Source: JAAUTT01 sp038213375 (lineage in GTDB: Bacteria > Bacteroidota > Bacteroidia > Bacteroidales > JAAUTT01). From it: a stretch of DNA of 64,000 bases. Below, one piece after another: positions 61,401 to 64,000 of the stretch. Both the position numbers and the translations under genes were made by a program. The stretch covers positions 21,951-85,950 of the forward strand of contig JBBQTB010000023.1 in NCBI GenBank assembly GCA_038213375.1, written 5' to 3'. Position 1 is the stretch's first letter; each line of letters starts with the position of its first letter. The notes beneath the pieces are model-generated. The model saw nothing but the letters and a program-made list of their open reading frames with translations. It ran no database searches and was not told the DNA's origin.

Positions 61401-62387
61401 CTAATTGCCCGTGCCTTCCCCCTTGTAAAACGGCATATTTTTCATCCAGTAATATTCTTCTGCTTTATATTTTTCTATCAACTTTTGGGCCGCTGCCTTT
61501 ATTTCCGGTAAATGCTTAAGCTGTTCCTTGGATGGGGCATTTTGTTTTACAGACGGAGCCATTTCGATATTTTTATAAGAAAAAACATCTAATAAATACT
61601 TAATTACTTGGCAATTATAAGGGACGCCAGGATCACCTTCTGACAATCGCACATAATTTTTGTCAACTGTCAATACATCTATCATTTTCATTGTAGAAAA
61701 GGAATTCCTAAGTTCCAATAATTCGCCATATATATCTGCTAAATCTGATGATTCTCCATTTGATTTTACAAACTTTTTAATTTTATTGTCATATAAATTC
61801 CTGGCATCGGGGTCTCCCATCCTTACTAACGAAATAAACAAACTCCTATCCATTGTGTTACCCGATTCGACCCACCATTGCTTAATAATAGTATAACTTT
61901 CCGGATATGCTAAATAGGAATGTAAGACAATAGCCTGATCAGGAATATTAAATTTTTCTTTTTTATGATTTTCGAAAAATCGCTTTACATTTGCATCAAT
62001 AGCACTGTCGCGATATTGATAATATAAAGCAGCATTGTTCAAAATAGAGTCTAATGCATTTTTTCTACCTTGTTTATTTAACATATACTGTATTTCCTCT
62101 TTTATCAGTTTGGGATTGTTTTTTATGGTTGCTCTTTCCCTTTCAATTTCATATTGAAAATATTCGTCCTTGTCCAGCCATTTCATCAAATACGGCTTCA
62201 ATAATGTGTCGTAGTATAATGCCTTAAAATTCATATTTTCAAATCTCACCTTATTCAGTACTTCGAAAGGTTTCATTAACCGGAACATTTTAAGCAGGGA
62301 ATCGCTGCTAATTATTTTCCGTTCCTGGCTATCGGTTATGTTATTTACTAAAACCAAACACCAAAATACAAGTATTAATTTTTTCAT
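61401..62387 (-). CDS. Secreted hypothetical protein
   Basis: About 328 residues from ATG 62387 (MKKLILVFWCLVLVNNITDS, signal peptide); the frame is open 10 codons further upstream without a signal-like start. Mostly helical; carries LVRMGDPDARNLYD, also seen in the 308-residue protein of this operon. Paralogues likely. Function unknown. Confidence 0.65.
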   Translation of the reverse strand: MKKLILVFWCLVLVNNITDSQERKIISSDSLLKMFRLMKPFEVLNKVRFENMNFKALYYDTLLKPYLMKWLDKDEYFQYEIERERATIKNNPKLIKEEIQYMLNKQGRKNALDSILNNAALYYQYRDSAIDANVKRFFENHKKEKFNIPDQAIVLHSYLAYPESYTIIKQWWVESGNTMDRSLFISLVRMGDPDARNLYDNKIKKFVKSNGESSDLADIYGELLELRNSFSTMKMIDVLTVDKNYVRLSEGDPGVPYNCQVIKYLLDVFSYKNIEMAPSVKQNAPSKEQLKHLPEIKAAAQKLIEKYKAEEYYWMKNMPFYKGEGTGN

Positions 62388-62406
62388 AATCAGTATTTTA
62401 TACATT

Positions 62407-63666
62407 TTATCGTGCATAATTAAGCAGTTGGATTTTGAGCCATTTTTTTCTTCTCACGTTGTAATCCATAAAATTATTATTTGTTTCACCTTCATATTCT
62501 GTGATTGGAATAAATGGCGGGTTTATTCTTTCAACTTGTCCGGTTGCTCTAAGTTTTTTAAAAGTATGTGGTAACCCCAACCAATGCCCTAATTCATGGG
62601 CAGTCATTTCCTCAGCGGATTCATTATAACTGCTGACTGTGTATTTTACCTGTACTCCTCCAGGGGATTTTGTCCAATGAAAACCTCCTAATTTAGTGTC
62701 TGGGGTAGGACCTGGTCTTTCTAAATTTGTGATGTAGAAATAGTCATCATTGATAGAATAACCCGTTGGGCCTGATGCCCCAAAATTCTCCTTGTTCAAC
62801 GAATCAATAATTTGTGTAGTTGTCCAACTGATCATATCTCCTACCTTATATTTTTTTGAAGTAAAATGGATGGAATCGACAGTTACATTCAGGAAGAACT
62901 GGTTCAAAGAATTATTGTTCAGGAATTGGGATAACCCGGTTGTTGTTAAATAAGATGGAAAGCTGCTTTCATCTTTGAATTTGGTGTAGATCAACTTTAC
63001 TGTTTTTGTGACTTTTTTGGCACAATAATATTTCAACATACCAACCTTTTCCCGTGTTGAACTGATGTAAATGTTTATAGATATTGGAGTCAACTTTTCT
63101 TGGTTGATGTAATCAGCAGAATTAATGGTAAGGTCATTTAAATTATCCAAGCCCGTTGCATCCAAAACAAGGGAATCCAGCCCATTAATTTTAACTTTTC
63201 CGGCAAGGTCTGGCTTAAATACTATCTTAAAATCTTTATCATTAAGTGCATTGCCTGTAAACCTATCTACTTTTACCTTTATAGTTGCCGACTGACCTTT
63301 ATTCAGTCCCACAACTGGGGCATAATACGTTTCTTTATTTTTGCCTACCTGTATTGTATCGTAATAGGTTGGGCTGGCCAAAGCTGTAAATTCATATCCC
63401 TGATCGAAGAAGTATTCTCCGTTAAACCCTGAACCTTCTTTAAATCGAACAATAGGCGCATAGTAAGTTCTAATTTTCAGTTTCATAATAGTCTTTCCTA
63501 TACTATCTAATACCAATAAATCGTTGATGAATTTTGGCAAGTTGGTTGCATTTATTTTAAAGGACAGGACATTTGGTTTTTTGTATTTTGAAGGTATCTC
63601 TTTCCCTGCCAGTTTCCATTTAATTTTGGCAAGGTCGAATTTTAAGCTGGTATCTGCTATTTCCAC
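62407..63666 (-). CDS. Metzincin metalloprotease, N-terminus unclear
   Basis: A zinc protease with HELGHWLGLPH (HExxHxxGxxH) and a downstream Met-turn NNFMDYN, so a metzincin (pappalysin-like or similar). The frame has a GTG at 63666 and remains open upstream to 63879 (71 more codons) with no ATG and no signal peptide. At 63840-63880 another frame reads naturally (YVEVSTSGTPFITRS), so a frameshift or sequence error may have cut off the N-terminal part. A secreted or lipoprotein form is expected given the neighbours. Confidence 0.75.
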   Translation of the reverse strand: MEIADTSLKFDLAKIKWKLAGKEIPSKYKKPNVLSFKINATNLPKFINDLLVLDSIGKTIMKLKIRTYYAPIVRFKEGSGFNGEYFFDQGYEFTALASPTYYDTIQVGKNKETYYAPVVGLNKGQSATIKVKVDRFTGNALNDKDFKIVFKPDLAGKVKINGLDSLVLDATGLDNLNDLTINSADYINQEKLTPISINIYISSTREKVGMLKYYCAKKVTKTVKLIYTKFKDESSFPSYLTTTGLSQFLNNNSLNQFFLNVTVDSIHFTSKKYKVGDMISWTTTQIIDSLNKENFGASGPTGYSINDDYFYITNLERPGPTPDTKLGGFHWTKSPGGVQVKYTVSSYNESAEEMTAHELGHWLGLPHTFKKLRATGQVERINPPFIPITEYEGETNNNFMDYNVRRKKWLKIQLLNYAR

Positions 63667-64000
63667 CTTAACCTCTATTTCTTTATTGTTGTATATGCTG
63701 TAATAAGAATCGTTATCCGAATATTTATCCTGGCCAATGACAAACCTTAACTTCTTGGCAATATCGCTTGATGAGCTTAGTAAGACTTCTTCAGGATTTT
63801 CAGTTGTTGTATCTACTTCACTTTCAAAGTTTCCAATATTTAGCTCCGGGTTATGAATGGCGTCCCACTGGTACTTACTTCAACATACCTTTTTCAGCTA
63901 TAAAGCTCTGCCATATAAGAGGTTTAAAAACTTTCAAAGAACGTCGTTATATCTAATTTTGTGCAAGATATAAAAAATCCCGGTTACATCCTTTTTTCTT
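63667..64000. other. Upstream continuation of the protease frame and window edge
   Basis: The protease frame is open to a TGA at 63880-63882 and contains protein-like sequence (NIGNFESEVDTTTENPEEV). From 63883 to the end of the window I see no convincing gene on either strand. Confidence 0.4.

Overview
The window looks like part of a Bacteroidota chromosome (probably Bacteroidia; exact order not determinable). Evidence: mostly weak Shine-Dalgarno signals, many genes that overlap by ATGA, and families typical of this phylum (DUF4202, a DUF6922-like protein, a DUF6549-like protein, Bacteroidota-style lipoproteins and beta-barrels). No rRNA, tRNA or CRISPR array was seen.

Region 1 (1-8.5 kb) is a sulfur/thiol and redox cluster. 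It holds a partial DUF1847 protein, a periplasmic rhodanese, a CoA-disulfide/persulfide reductase fused to three rhodanese domains, another rhodanese, a small membrane protein, an ArsM-like methyltransferase, a lipoprotein thioredoxin, a 32-residue Cys-containing peptide that fits a RiPP precursor, a radical SAM/SPASM maturase, a thioredoxin-thioredoxin reductase fusion, a DUF2892 membrane protein and a DUF302 protein. The peptide/maturase pair inside a thiol-redox operon is one of the most interesting items. Region 2 (8.5-10.65 kb) is gene-poor and decayed: an AbiEii-like toxin remnant with its DUF6922-like partner, a 132-bp MITE with perfect terminal repeats and a 10-bp target duplication, and relic coding sequence.

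Region 3 (10.65-32.75 kb) is a self-contained nitrate assimilation supercluster: narK, a fused assimilatory nitrate reductase, a rubredoxin-tailed partner protein, nirB/nirD, the genes needed for molybdenum cofactor (moaA, moaD, moaE, moeB, mobA, mobB-like, moeA, moaC, mog) and the route from glutamyl-tRNA to siroheme (hemA, a hemC-cobA-hemD fusion, hemB, hemL, met8). So the cluster encodes the transporter, both reductases and both special cofactors. HemA lacks its dimerisation domain and the HemC part lacks the cofactor-carrying domain. narK and nirB share a pair of G/C-tract motifs at identical spacing upstream.

Region 4 (33-56.9 kb) is accessory DNA. After a decayed SOUL gene and several small or broken genes (a possible -1 frameshift, an amber-interrupted ORF6N gene, an HNH nuclease), a 60-bp array of six 10-bp repeats precedes about 18 kb of tightly packed plus-strand genes. 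These include Gly-zipper membrane proteins, a transglutaminase-like protein, a run of small beta-rich proteins, SH3b and lytic transglycosylase proteins, a holin/spanin-like pair, a histone-H1-like protein, a DNA methylase, a large SNF2-type helicase, a RadC-RadA fusion and a PP-loop enzyme. No integrase, terminase, portal or tail gene was recognised. My best inference is an undescribed membrane-containing virus-like (tailless) element or its relic. An IS982-family insertion splits the last gene; removing it and one target copy restores the reading frame.

Region 5 (57-64 kb) is a minus-strand operon for envelope/secreted proteins: a metzincin protease, two related secreted proteins, a lipoprotein, an outer-membrane beta-barrel and a papain/transglutaminase-fold protein, ending at a bidirectional terminator.
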